Source of the DNA: Nicotiana tabacum
Lineage: Eukaryota > Streptophyta > Magnoliopsida > Solanales > Solanaceae
Length of the DNA stretch: 64,000 bases
Reading direction: 5' to 3'
Assembly (NCBI RefSeq): GCF_000715075.1
Contig: NC_134082.1
Span: forward strand, 142,898,948-142,962,947
Shown here: in pieces, positions 20,640 through 32,918 of the stretch
How positions within the stretch are numbered: position 1 is the stretch's first letter
Layout of the letters: every line of letters starts with the position of its first letter
Notes under the pieces: model-generated
Databases searched by the model: none
Seen by the model: only the letters and a program-made list of their open reading frames with translations
What the model was told of the DNA's origin: nothing
Translations under genes and position numbers: made by a program

Positions 20640-23600
20640 GAATGTGAGGGGAATAAATAAGAGATATAAGCAAAAAGAATTAAAGATATATGTACAGAAT
20701 AAGCAAATAAAATTAGCTGATTTTTTGGAAACTAGAGTCAAGGAGAATAGAGCCAACAGAGTACTCAAAAATATCTTACCTGGTTGGGAAATTCAGAACA
20801 ATTACCAGAATGCAATTAATAGGAGGATTTGGCTGACATGGGATCCTAAGGTATATTGTATTGATGTTGAAAAAATAGATGCTCAATTAATTCACTTACA
20901 GTAAAGGGGAGAACGGATGGATTTGAAGCTTGCCTAACACTAGTGTATGGTTTCAACACAGTTGAGCAAAGGAAAGCTTTATGGAGTAACCTGAATGACA
21001 TTCAACACAAGTGGCAAAGCCTTGGATAATTGGTGAAGATTTTAATGCAATGTTGTATACTCAAGACATAATGTATGGAAATCCAGTAGCAATGAGTGAA
21101 ATGGTGGATTTCTCAGACTGTATTCATAATCTGTTTCTAAATGAACTGACCTAGAAGGGAGAATACTATATCTGGTCCAATAAACAACAAGGGGATGACA
21201 GGATACTAAGTAGAATTGATAGGGTGTTTGGTAATGACCTGTGGATGACTAATTGGGGGCATGTGTGTACTGAATATGATGTACCATTGATATCTGATCA
21301 CTCTCATATGCTACTGAACATCAAGACCATGAGATCCACTATCAAACCACCCTTTAGATTCTTTAATGTATGGACAGATCAAAAGGAGTTTGGGAATATA
21401 GTGATGTCCATATGGAACAAAATATTAGCAGTGGATGACATGGAGAATGTATGGACGAAGCTTAAAGCTCTGAAGCCTTTATTCAAGAGGATAAATACTG
21501 ATGAATATAAGGAAATAACAAAGAGAATTGAAGATGCAAGAAGTGACCTTGTTATAGGCCAAGAAAAGATGCAAAGCCAATATAGTGACAGTCTACTAGA
21601 ACAAGAGAAGCAAACTCTCCAACAACTAGAGAAGTGGTCTCTAATTGAAGAGAGTATTATGCAACAAAAATCAAGGGTCAAATGGATTAAACTGGGGGAT
21701 AGCAATACCAAGTATATCTGCTATTGTAAAAGAGAGGAGCCATAGAAAATAGATATTGGAGCTGATCACAAAGGATGGAACGAAGGTTAATAGCCAGGAT
21801 AGCATTAACGAAGAGTTTATAAGGTTCTATAAAAACTTGATGGGGACTTCTACAAAGACACTACCAGCAGTCAACAAAGAAATAATGAAGAATGGCCCTA
21901 AGCTTACTCGTGAACAACAGCTAAGTTTGATTGCAGAAGTGACAGAAGATGAAGTATATAAGGGACTATGTGCTATACAAGAGGATAAATCTCCTGGAGT
22001 TTATGGATATAATTCATGTTTCTTCAAGAAAGCATGGCCTATATTGAAGTAGGAGATTGTGCAAACAGTGCATAAGTTCTTTATCACAGGAAGAATGTAC
22101 AAAGGTATTAACTGTACAACAATCACTCTTGTTCCTAAAGTGAATAACCCAACCACAGCAAGGGAATTCAGGCCTATTGCATGCTGTACTGTTCTCTATA
22201 AGATCATTTCTAAAATACTGGCAAACAGACTGCATGGAGTAATTACTAGTGTGATATGTGAAGCTCAGGCAGGTTTTATTCCAGAAAGGAAAATATCAGA
22301 TAACATAATCTTATCTCATGAACTTGTGAAGGCATACACCAGAAAGAATTCTTCCCCAAGGTGTATGATCAAGATTGATCTAACTAAAGCTTATGATTCT
22401 ATAGAATGGATATTCTTGGAACAAGTAATGATTGAGTTGGGATTCCCTAGTAAATTTCAACAATGGGTGCTGGCCTGTATGAAGACAATGACTTATTCAA
22501 TTATCATCAATGGAGAACCTACTAAGCCATTCCGGGCTGCAAAGGGGCTGAGACAAGGAGACCCTATGTCTCCTTTACTCTTTGCAATTGCTATGGAATA
22601 CTTGAGTAGAGGCTTGAATGGACTGAAGAAAGAAAGGGAATTCAAATATCACCCAAGGTGTGCTAAACTAGGCATAACTCATCTGAGTTTTACAGATGAT
22701 CTGCTGCTCTTTGCAAGGGGTGACTTGGCCTCAATCACTTAGTTACAACATTGCCTTAACCAGTTTTATGCAGCTTTTGGATTGAAAGCTAACCAGGAAA
22801 AGAGTTCAATCTTCTTTGGTGGTGTTGATCAATTGGCAAGTGAAGAGATAGTGCAGAAATTTGGTTACTCTAGAGGTACATTACCAGTTAAGTACTTAGG
22901 AGTACCATTAACCACTAAGAAGATGTCCATAGCCCAATGACAACCACTTATAGAGAAGATGGTGGCAAGAATTTCTTCATGGACAGCTAAAAAACTCTCA
23001 TATGCAGGAAGAATTCTATTAGTGCAATCTGTTGTATTTGGCATCCAGGCTTATTGGTCTCAACTGTTTCTAATTCCTAGCAAGATCTTGAAGACTATTG
23101 AAACATACTGCAAAAGCTATGTGTGGTCAGGAGTCAATGTCATTACTAAAAGATCTCTGGTAGCATGGGATAAAATGTGTACTCCTAAAAGTACTGGGGG
23201 ACTAAACCTATCAATCTCAAACTATGGAATAAAGCAGCAGCAACAAAGAATTACTGGGATCTAGCAAACAAGGGGGATAAAATGTGGATCAAATGGATAC
23301 ATGCATACTATATAAAAGGCCAACAGTTATCTAATATGCCAATACCAAAACAAGCTTCCTGGTTAGTTAGAAAAATGGTGGAGGCATGATAAGTGCATTT
23401 TACCAGATATTAACTACATAATTTCTCTCATAAAAATATATAAATTATCATGTTTCCTACATATTCTTAACTTTATTTTGCAGGAATAATTATAGCAGAA
23501 TTATTGTGCGCAACATGAAAAAAGAAAAATAAATATTCAAGAAAAATACAACAAAGAAGTGTAAGATCGAGCTATGATTCATTACTGTCGTGACAATGCA

Positions 23601-25312
23601 CCAAGTCTCGATTTGCCATGATGAAATCTAAACTTAGAATTGCAGAATTCTCATCTCTGCAAATTCAAAATCTAGACTTGCCATTGAAATCTAGCACCAA
23701 ATCTAGAATTCGAATTCTCATATCTGCAAATGCAAAATCTAGATTTGCCATGGAAATCTAGCACCAAAACGAGAAGTCATCATGAAATTTTCTTTATATA
23801 AGAAGATGTTGCCGATCAGAAGGGGGAAGGGGAGAGAAAGCTTAGAGTTAGAAATCGGAACCCAAATTCCTAATAAGTTTCTCTGTTTTATTTCTTTCAC
23901 TAATATCGAGTTATCTTTTCTTTTAAATCACAATAGTGGTTTAGTTGTTGTTTTTAAATAAATTCCAGTGTAAGAAATTACTCTAGTTCCTACTTTTAAT
24001 TAAATAGGGAGAATTATTATTCTTGAATATTTCTTTCTATTTTCTTATTTAATGGACAAGAATATTTTCATTGTTAGTACTAGTTCCAGTGTGGAGTAAC
24101 TTTTCTTGTGTTGGGAGAAAGACGGATCTTAATATTTCTATATAATAGTAGATATTATTCCTCAAATTCACATGCTTGAGCTAGAATTTATTTAACTTTT
24201 ATCTGCATTTACAGTTAGACGTTATTTAATTTATTAACATCTATCTATCTTGTACTACATATTAACTGTTTATTAATTCTGTAATCGAGAGAGGCGGAAG
24301 AAATAATATAGTTAAATGTAGTATTGATAAATGTTAATATTTTATTCAGTAACATCTATCTTTTTTATGTTATAATTAATTTTACACTTATTTGTAATCG
24401 AGAGAGGCGAATGGTGTAATAATCAGTTATAATAAGTAGGGTAACCGAAAGGGACTTACTATCAAGAGCATGTTTTAGTTCAATCATATATTTCTAGTTC
24501 TTTAGTATTACTATTTTAAAGATTAATAGTATAACCGAGAGGAGTTCAATTAATTATTCAACTTGAGTAGTAATATATATTTGTAATCGTGAGAGGCATT
24601 TATACCTTTTTGAGAAATAGAAATTGAAGAATAATAATTCTACTATATAATAGAAATATTAAGTGAAGTCAAGATCTCAACACCTTTTATTATATTTGTG
24701 AAAAATAAAATATTTTCTACTGCTCTATTCATGCATTTTTTAGTTAGTTAATTTACAACTCAACTCTTTCTGATTTTCTCAAATAGTAATTAAAACAAGA
24801 AACGTCTGTAGAATAGATAAACTAATCTATATGGGTTCGACATCTTTCTATACTATAATTTGACAGAGTACGAATTTAACTTATACACACGCCAGACACT
24901 CGTCAAGGCAAGAAGCTCAGTGGCAACAATTCAACTTCAGCTAAGGAAGAATAGCAGCATGATCATACAACTATATCTGGCTATGATGGGGCAATTGCCA
25001 AGAGTAGAATGGAAGATGTTCATGTTTGGAAATGAAGCAAGGGCAAAAGCCAAATTCACAATGTGGCTGTATTTCCAAGACAGGATGCTGACCAGTGACA
25101 GATTAAACAAATGGGGGATGCAGGTGGACAGGGAATGCAGTCTATGTATAGTACATGATGAGAGCATGAAGCATATCTTTATTGAATGTGAGTATGCTAA
25201 GAGTATTTGGACAAAACTACTAAAATGGATGCAGAGGCAACCAATATGGGCAACCTCATGGGACCAACACTGGAAATGGGCAGCAAAGAATGCAAAAGAA
25301 AAATCAAGTTAG
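20640..25312 (+). pseudogene. LINE ORF2 (endonuclease, reverse transcriptase, zf-RVT), interrupted
   Basis: The domains run in the expected order. An endonuclease/exonuclease/phosphatase part lies at about 20640-21340, with NVRGINKRYKQKEL, IGEDFNAML and ISDHSHMLL. The Trp before NVRG has become a stop. RT lies at about 22059-22960, with LVPKVNNPTTAREFRPIAC, AQAGFIPERKISDN, KIDLTKAYDSIEW, GLRQGDPMSPLLF and the catalytic FTDDLLLF. A thumb and zf-RVT part follows at 22959-25312, with FTMWLYFQDRMLTSDRL and CSLCIVHDESMKHIFIEC. The solo LTR splits it between KMVEA and RSSVAT, and removing the insert restores the frame. Several stops (for example after NELT near 21150, and at 22740) show it is inactive. 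Confidence 0.92.
23387..24905 (+). repeat. Solo LTR of a gypsy-type element with 5-bp TSD
   Basis: It starts TGATAAGTGC, ends ACTCGTCA and is flanked by AGGCA at 23382-23386 and 24906-24910. It is 1519 bp with no coding region, so it is a solo LTR left by LTR-LTR recombination. Inside, a phrase like GTAATCGAGAGAGGCG recurs at about 24281, 24392, 24530 and 24582 in variant forms. Similar CGAGAGAG phrases occur in the Athila LTR of this window (53597-53700), suggesting the same broad lineage. Orientation is inferred from that similarity. Confidence 0.88.
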
Positions 25313-25661
25313 GCAGGGGTATTCAGAATGGTATGTGCAGAAGCAATTCATGAGATATGGAATGAGAGAAATCATTGGATATTTGAAAAGTAAGCAGGAA
25401 AGCTGAAGAGTTAGCTAGGAACATAGCATGCATATGTAATGTTAGAGCAACAAATCAGAATAGGCAACTTATACTAAATTTTCAGTTCTGAATGTAAATA
25501 ATAGGAGAAAAGGAGGTGAGTATAGTTGATATATGTATAGTTTGGAGAGTTAGAGCAGATAGGACAGTAGGCTGAGTTTTAAGCCAATTGTGGATATGTA
25601 AAGCTTCATTGGTGATTAATGAAAATTTTATAATTACCAAAAGAAAAATGTTGGAATAATA

Positions 25662-25780
25662 AAAGTCGGACATTGATGCAACTTATCTTTGAGGAGTCAT
25701 ATCTTATTCTTATTTAGTGAGACGATCAAATTATTGATACAACAGTATACTTGCATATAATTTATAATAAATAATAAACA

Positions 25781-25816
<36 letters not shown>

Positions 25817-26571
25817 ATAAATATATTTCTTCCACGTCTTAATATGCTTTTAGTAACATTAGCCTGTCTTTATATTGTTATTAGATGATCAACAAGAGTA
25901 ACACATATCTTAGAAGGTATAAATTCTGCATTTGACCATTTTCATATTAAAATTTTCATTATGATCATTGAAATCCAACTTATCTGAGTTTATTTATTAT
26001 TTTAAAAAATCTTATAGAGGATAAATTCGACGTGAGCAAACTTAAGGTAACCAATTTCAGCGTCGCTTCTTTTACTAACAATTTAACAACCAATGAATGC
26101 AACATAATGTATTCGGGTGTACGTGTTTGGTACAATGGTACGTATGATGGAAAATGTTCCTTTCAAGAAAATAAGTTATTTTCAAATGTTTAATTATTAA
26201 AAAATATTTTTTTTATGGAAAATAACCCGAAGGGAGAAATGACTTCACTTTTGGGCAGAAGTCAATTTCCTTCCTGATTGTCTCTATTTTTAACTTCATA
26301 TCATTGCTTTAACCAACACTTTATTCTCAATCTGTATTATTTAACAATATTGTCGAAACACTTAGCGTGTTTGATATAAATAACTAAAGTCATTTGTAAT
26401 GGAAACTGTTTATTGGTGTTAAATTGGTGAGTGAAAATATTTTTCTAGAATTTTATAGGAACGAATTCTTTTAGTTGATGTGCTTTTCTAATGGATTTTT
26501 TTTTTATTTTTTTTCTAGTTTATAAGGATTTTATTCATTTCTCCATAGCTAGAAAAAAGTTTAGTGGCATT
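25662..26571. other. AT-rich intergenic DNA with (AT)n microsatellite
   Basis: A pure AT run lies at about 25782-25811. Around 26115-26260 there are phrases such as ATGGAAAATAACCCG that resemble degraded plant MITEs, but no ends could be set. No gene is seen. Confidence 0.5.
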
Positions 26572-27629
26572 TGTAGAAATTAAAATTTTAACAGATCAAG
26601 ATAAATCCTAAATTCGAGACAACTCTTGAAATATTAGGTGTCTGTTAGGGTTGTTTGGTGGCTACTCCACCCAAACCCTAATCCATGCCTATAAATAAGG
26701 CGACATATGTCTTTCAAAGAGGATCTCGGCAACTCCATAAACTATCGGAATATGCACAAAGAGATCAAATATGAGATCTCCGAAATTCCATGAAATTCTT
26801 AGAATATTCATTAAGAGATCAAAGACATGTCAAATATGTCTTGCTCAAAGTCCTACATTCGAGAAATACGCTGATTAAGCCCTCGATCACGGAGAACGAT
26901 CTAGAGAGAAGAATCAAGGGAACAAACAGAATTATACTTGTCACCTTATCAATAAAATTATGTTTCTTCATATTTATATTGTGGTTTTTGTATTACAAAT
27001 AATTTATTGCAAACAAACTGGCACGCCCAGTGGGACCAAATCTGTCATTCATCTCTTCCTCATGCAAATCAAAAACTTCAAGTTTCAAGATTATCTGTTG
27101 TGATGGTCGGGTACTTCAAGTCTCGTCTTCAAGTTTCAGCAAGCCTACACCTCGACAAACCTTGAAGTTGGGGGTATTTGTAGACACTGAAATTTTAACA
27201 GATCAAGATAAATCCTAAATTCAAGATAACTTGAAATATTAGGAGTCTATTAGGATTACTTGGTGGCTACTCCACCCAAATCCTAATTCATGCCTATAAA
27301 TAAGGCTACATATGTCCTTCAAAGAGGATCTCAGCAATTCCATAAATTATCGGAATATGCACAAAGAGATCAATTATGAGATCTCCAAAATTCCATGAAA
27401 CTCTTGGAATATTCATTAAGAGATCAAAGACATGTCAAATATGTCTTGCTTAAAGTCCTACGTTCGAGAAATACGCTGGTTAAGCGCTCGAATCACAGAG
27501 AACGATCTAGAGAGAAATCAAGGGAACAAACAGAATTGTACCCGCCACCTTATCAATAAAATTATGTTTCTTCATATTTATATTGTGGTTGCAATTTATT
27601 TTTGTATCACAAATAATTTGTTGCAAACA
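26572..27629 (+). mobile_element. TRIM-like miniature LTR retrotransposon (two LTRs, 163-bp interior)
   Basis: Two direct repeats, 26572-27015 (444 bp) and 27179-27629 (451 bp), both start TGTAGA and end TTGCAAACA. Between them are only 163 bases. The interior starts with a primer-site-like TGGCACGCCCAGTGGGAC (27019-27036) and ends with a purine tract GAAGTTGGGGGTATT (27164-27178). Both LTRs carry a TATA motif (26690 and 27295). There is no coding capacity, so it must have moved using another element's proteins. The flanking 5-mers (GCATT and GTAAT) do not match, so no target duplication is confirmed. Confidence 0.85.
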
Positions 27630-27692
27630 GTAATATCATAATTTATGATTTTAGTAAATGTGGGATAGTAATAATAATTATATTTTATAAGG

Positions 27693-29172
27693 CCATCTCC
27701 AACCCTCTCCCCATTTTTGCCCCCAAAATTTCAGGATGAATAGTGTTCCCTCAAATATGTGGGTACACTATTCATCTCCCCCATTACTATTCATGCATAT
27801 TTTATTATTTAACTCTATTAATTTACCTTTTTATGTATACCTAATTATATTTATGTAATATATTTATAATATTAATTTTACATCTTAACTTTGGCGTATA
27901 ATTTTGATAAATTAATTTTTGTGCATTTATTATTTTTATGTAAAAATTGTAAGTTAATTTTATTATAAGTTATAATTGTACAAAAATATATAATCATCTC
28001 AAAAAATGAATAGTGCAAATATAAAATATTAGATGTTGCTAAAATTGAAAGGTACAAATATAAAATATTAAATATTGTTAAAATTCAAAATACATTAAAT
28101 GAAAATACATAAAATTGAAACGACAATAAATAGCATAATAACTTAGTAGGCAAATATGTCGTTTTCAGATACACCAAAATCATTATAATATTGAGTGAAT
28201 GGTAACGAGAGGATTGTTGTGATTGTGACTGTGGATATTGTTGACTTCTTTTATATATTATTCGTTGTTGTTCTTGTCGCATAAATTCACGATGAGTCGG
28301 ATTGACAATAGAATCCAGATCCATCATTAAAACTTTATTTTCTTCTTTCATTTTTTTACTCTTAGTTTTTCTTTTTGAATAGTCAAAACTTCCCTTTTTG
28401 CTTCGGTTGCATTATTCATCGCCTCAACCATCCGATTATTTCTTATTGGATTGTCTTCATTTAATCTTCGTCAATTTTTCTCTTCATTTTTGCTTTCTTC
28501 ACCCTACTAGGCCGTGGTGATGTTGTGGAATCACCTGCAACATCCTCATTTAAATTTAGTGAAAAAGATGATAAGTTAGGAGATGATAGATAGGGTGAAT
28601 TAGGGCTAGGATTCTCAGACTCTGATGATATATTAGCATTGCCTTGCTTTCTTGGTTTTCTCCTTCTAAAATCGCTATCGTTAAACTTCTCAAAATCCTT
28701 CATTATAGCCCACGCATGATCAAATTTAAAACCCTTTTTGAAGTTCAGATCTTGCATAAGTAAAGCTTTTGCTTGTGTAAGCTGCAATATTAAAAAAAAT
28801 TAAAAAAAGTAAGTAAATATATATACAAATAAAATATAAGTAACTACAAAATAAATACTCACAATATTTATGTAGTATTTCGAATGAATTTTATCGTTAT
28901 GTAATATGTATTTAATTAATCTTGTATCGCAATGATTTCACTTTTATTTATTAGTTATGCTATAATAATTGCTTACAAATTGTATTATTTAAAATTTTAT
29001 GGAATTGTTTTAATGGAAATTACAAATTAATGAAAATAAAAGATGGAATTTGTTTAATGAAAATTTAAAAATAAAATTGAAATGAAAGATAATAATATAA
29101 TATAGAAGAGAGAGAAGAATATAAAAGGAATATTCTCTTTTAGGGGAAAAAATGGGGGAATGGTTGGAGCAA
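27693..29172 (-). mobile_element. PIF/Harbinger element E1, internal-deletion derivative
   Basis: The left end has the Harbinger-type GGCCATCTCCAACC terminus and the right end is its inverted relative (GAATGGTTGGAGC). It is reversed relative to E2. It keeps the Myb-side flank and the second Myb-like exon (28785-28085), then jumps near 28868 directly to the non-coding DNA that lies beyond the transposase stop in E2. The whole transposase is therefore gone. The junction shows an ATATT microhomology. Target duplication is unclear. Confidence 0.75.
28085..28785 (-). pseudogene. Harbinger Myb-like accessory protein, exon 2 only (E1)
   Basis: It starts after a splice acceptor (ATTGCAG) with LTQAKALLMQDLNFKKGFKF, then DHAWAIMKDFEKFND, a Ser/Pro-rich linker, VKKAKMKRKIDED, a stop, and later MKEENKVLMMDLDSIVNPTHREFMRQEQQ. 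It matches the plus-strand copy in E2 (31804-32433). In autonomous Harbinger elements this Myb/SANT-like protein helps the transposase reach the nucleus and DNA. Exon 1 is missing and the frame is broken. Confidence 0.75.
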
Positions 29173-29536
29173 GGGCATCTCCAACCTTTACCCAATTTTT
29201 GGTCAATGGGGATTTCCCCATTTTGGGGACAACTTACTCCAACCATTCCCCCATTTTTTTTCCCAAACTTTTTTATATTTTTCTCTTTCTTCTATATTAT
29301 ATTATTATCTTTTATTTTTTAATTTTCATTAAATAAATTCCATTTTTTATTTTTATTAATTTGTAATTTCCATAATTAAAACAATTCCATAAAATTTTAA
29401 ATAATATAATTTGTAAGCAATTATTATAGATTAACTAATAATTCAAATAAAAGTGAAATCATTGCAATACAAGATTAATTAAATATATATTACATAACGA
29501 TAAAATTCATCCGAAATACTAGATAAATATTCAACT

Positions 29537-30862
29537 TCAATCTCTAGCATTCTCCCATAAATGATCTATTAATGCATTACGAAGTACAAAATGAGCATCT
29601 TTGTCCTTAATTCTTCTATGTCGAGCTAAAAATTCTTGAAATCGTTGATTTTCATCTACTGTTGGAGTTAGACCTTCCAAATCTTCTTGAATTGGTGCAT
29701 TAAGATCACGCTCATTCTCGATTATCATGTTGTGCAGTATAATACATGTAGTCATTATATCATGTAGCATTTCTTTCTGCCAAAAACGCGAGGGTCCTGA
29801 AACAATTGCAAAACGTTGTTGCAAAACTCTGAATGCACGTTCAACATCTGTTTGGCATGATTCTTGTTTCATCGCAAAATATTTCTTCTTTGCCGTACGT
29901 GGCTCACGAATAGTTTGCACAAGGGCTGACCATTTTGGATATATACCGTCAACTAAATAATAATCCATATTATATTCTTGCCCTTGAATAACATAATAGG
30001 CGGGAAGAGCAGTACCTGCAGCAAGATCGGAAAACAAATGTGATGACTCTAAAACATTAATGTCATTATTAGTGCCGGGCATACCAAAATATGCATGCCA
30101 TATCCAAAGGTCATAATCAGTCACAACTTCAAGAATAATTGTTGGTGATCCACTACGAACTGCATATTGTCCAGCCCATGTTGTTGGACAAGTTTTCCAT
30201 TTCCAATGCATGCAGTCTAGACTGCCTAGCATTCCTGGAAAGCCACGTTGTTCACCGATGTGCAGAAAGCTTGCAACATCGTTAGGTGTTGGTGATCTCA
30301 ATTACTGCTCGCTAAAAACCTCTACGACAGCTCGGCAAAATCTCTTCAGGCTCTCAATTGCAGTCGACTCTCCAATTTTCACATATTCATCAGTGGCATC
30401 CGCCGGCAAACCGTATGCCAGCATTCTAAACACGGCTGTAATTTTTTGTAGAGTAGATAATCCAAATCTACCCATAGCATCGACACGTTGTACAAAGTAC
30501 ATATCATGACCTTTAACTTCATCAACTATTCGGAGGAACAAATTACGGGACATACGATATCTACGACGAAACTAGCGATCATTAAAGCGGGGATTATTTG
30601 GAAAAAAATCAAGAAATAAATTATTATCAGCACCTTCACGATCTCGATTGATTACCAAATGACCTCGAACGGAGCCAACTCTGATAGGATCATTATTTCG
30701 ATTTTCTTCCAAACACTGCAACACATAATTATTCATCTCAATTGCTTGCTTGAACATTTCTATATCAGCTTCATTATCCGAAATTAAAGGTGATGATGAT
30801 GATGATGATGAGTAATTTGAATCATCATTTTTATTAGATGAACCTCCCATATAGAAATTCAT
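29537..30862 (-). pseudogene. Harbinger DDE transposase with two premature stops
   Basis: One frame of about 440 codons runs from an ATG at 30862 (MNFYMGGSSNKND) to the stop near 29537. It is broken only by a TAG at 30571-30569 and a TAA at 30304-30302. The DDE catalytic triad is visible: Asp in GMLGSLDCMHWKWKTCP (about residue 216), Asp in YYLVDGIYPKW (about 305) and Glu in DVERAFRVLQQRFAIV (about 341). The N-terminal half has the MSRNLFLRIVDEV and LQKITAVFRMLAYG segments of the plant PIF family. With only two nonsense changes it is a fairly recent copy, though inactive as it stands. Confidence 0.93.
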
Positions 30863-30954
30863 TTTCAGAAGACGGAAACAATAACAATTAATTTTTTAAG
30901 AAATGAATGTGATGGATGAATATGATTTTCCTAAATGGTGTTTATTTTTATAGA

Positions 30955-31310
30955 GAGGTATATTATTCTTAAGATAAAATATGATAAGGATAAAATCCAC
31001 CGGACAGTCGAGATTAGAACGAAATCTACTCGACGGCTGAGATCAAAATAAAATCTATCATCTTGAATAATGTGTAGAGATATTTTATTCTGAAGATAAA
31101 ATAGGGTAAGGATAAAATCCATCGGGCGGTCGAGATTAGAATGAAATCCACTCGACGGCTGAGATCAAAATAAAATCTATCATCTTGAATATTGTGTAGA
31201 GATATTTTATTCTGAAGATAAAATAGAATAAGGATAAAATCCATCGGACGGTCGAGATTAGAACGAAATCCACTCAACGACTGAGATCAAAATAAAATCT
31301 ATCCTCTTCT
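30955..31310. repeat. Three 122-bp tandem repeats in the Harbinger intergenic promoter region
   Basis: The phrase AAGGATAAAATCC recurs at 30986, 31108 and 31230, exactly 122 bases apart. GTCGAGATTAGAA and TGAGATCAAAATAAAATC follow at the same offsets. The array lies between the divergent transposase and Myb-like genes, so it may carry shared promoter or transposase-binding sites. Confidence 0.9.
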
Positions 31311-31432
31311 CATCTACTAAATTGTGTCTACTGAAATCTCTATATATTGAGGTGCCAACATAACCCTCTATAATCACAATTGGCTTTTATTTTTCTTCCG
31401 ATAATTCACTTTTCCTCTAATCAGTTGAAAAT

Positions 31433-32433
31433 ATGTCTATTCGATTTGCAGGATACACTGTAAACAAAGATATTCTATTATGTAAAATGCATTTAGATGT
31501 TTGTCAAGATCCGATAACGGACGTCAATCAATCCAAAGATCAATTTTGGGGTCGAGTCGTAGATCCATACAACAATACAAAGAAAGATTTTTGGGAGATT
31601 CGCACCAAAAAATCGTTGCAACACCGGATGCAAATAATTGAGAAGGCAGTAAGAAAATTAAATGGATGTACGTCAAGTAGAAAATTTGCGTCCTAGTGGT
31701 GCTTCTGAGCAGGATATTGTGAGTATTTAATTTGTAGTTACTTATATTTTATTTGTATATATATTTACTTATTGTTTTATATAATTATTTTTTAATATTG
31801 CAGCTTACACAAGCAAAAACTTTGCTTATACAAGATCTGAACTTCAAAAAGGGTTTTAAATTTGATTATGTGTGGGCTATAATGAAGGATTTTGAGAAGT
31901 TTAACTATGGCGATTTTGGAAGGAAAAAACCAAGAAAGCAAGGCAATTCTAAAATACATCGGAGCCTGAGAATCCTACCCCTAATTCACCCTATCTGTCA
32001 TCTCCTAACTTATCATCATTCTCAGTAAATTTAAATGAGGATGTTTCCACATCATCACAACGCCCTAGTGGGGGTGAAGAAAGCAAAAATGAAGAGAAAA
32101 ATTGACGAAGATTATATGAAGACAATCCAATCAGAAAATAATCGGATGGTTGAGGCGATAAATAATGCAACCCATGCAAAAAAAGAAGTTTTGATTGTTC
32201 AAAAGGAAAAAGTAAGAGTAAAAGAAATGAAAGAAGAAAACAAAATTTTAATGATGGATGTGGATTCTATTGTCGATCCGACTCGTCGTGAATTTATGCG
32301 ACAAGAACGGCAACAAATAATGTATAAAAAAAGTCAAGAATATTCACAGTCACAACCACAACAATCCTCAGCCCCATTCAGTCAATACTATAATGATTTT
32401 GGTGTATCTGGAAACGACATAGCTCCCTACTAA
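31433..32433 (+). pseudogene. Harbinger Myb/SANT-like accessory protein (E2), two exons, frameshifted
   Basis: Exon 1 starts at the ATG at 31433 (MSIRFAGYTVNKD) and encodes a Myb/SANT-like trihelix region with FWGRVVDPYNN, DFWEIRTKKSLQHRMQIIEK and LNGC. A shift near 31670 then puts RQVENLRPSGASEQDI in another frame. An intron with GTGAGT (31719) and TTGCAG (31803) leads to exon 2, LTQAKTLLIQDLNFKKGFKF. A second shift near 31950 precedes the Lys-rich KKAKMKRKIDEDYMK and coiled-coil-like end, stopping at 32433. This type of protein is the second component of PIF/Harbinger transposition. Confidence 0.85.
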
Positions 32434-32918
32434 GTTATTATGCTATTTATCATAGTTTCAATTTTTATGTATTTTAATTTAATGTATTTTCAATTGTCAT
32501 GTATTTCCAATTTTAATGTATTTTTATTTAATATATTTTCAATCTTCACTTTTCAATTTTAGCAATATTTAATATTTTATATTCGCACCTTTCAATTTTA
32601 GCAACATCTAATATTTATATTTGCACCATTCATTTTTTGAGATAATTATATATTTTTTGTACAATTATAAATTATAATAAAATTAACTTATAATTTTACA
32701 TAAAAATAATAAATACACAAAAATTAATTTATCAAAATTATACACCAAAGTTAAGATATAAAATTAATATTATAAATACATTACATAAACATAATTAGAT
32801 ATATATAAATAGATAAATTAAAAGATTAAATAATAAAATAATAATAAAAAAGTGATGAATAGTAATTGGGGAGATGAATAGTGTACCCCATATTTGAAGG
32901 AACACTATCCATCTCCCT

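Larger units (their letters stand above)
19105..25646 (+). mobile_element. Full-length L1-type LINE with 15-bp TSD, split by a solo LTR
   Basis: The element is bounded by the direct repeat AATGTTGGAATAATA at 19090-19104 and 25647-25661. It has a short 5' leader, ORF1 (19175-20623), ORF2 (about 20640-25312) and a 3' tail ending in an A-rich stretch. Removing the solo LTR and its duplicated target (23387-24910) leaves about 5.0 kb, a normal size for a plant L1. Both ORFs carry stops and shifts, so the copy is dead. Confidence 0.93.
29173..32918. mobile_element. PIF/Harbinger element E2 with transposase and Myb-like genes
   Basis: The left terminus is GGGCATCTCCAACCTTTACC, followed by a second inner terminus-like unit (TTACTCCAACCATTCCCC, about 29232). 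The transposase (minus) and Myb-like gene (plus) diverge from a shared region with three 122-bp repeats, which is the classic two-gene Harbinger layout. The expected right terminus is missing. At about 32918 the right flank turns into an inverted copy of itself, E3. Both genes are broken. Confidence 0.82.
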
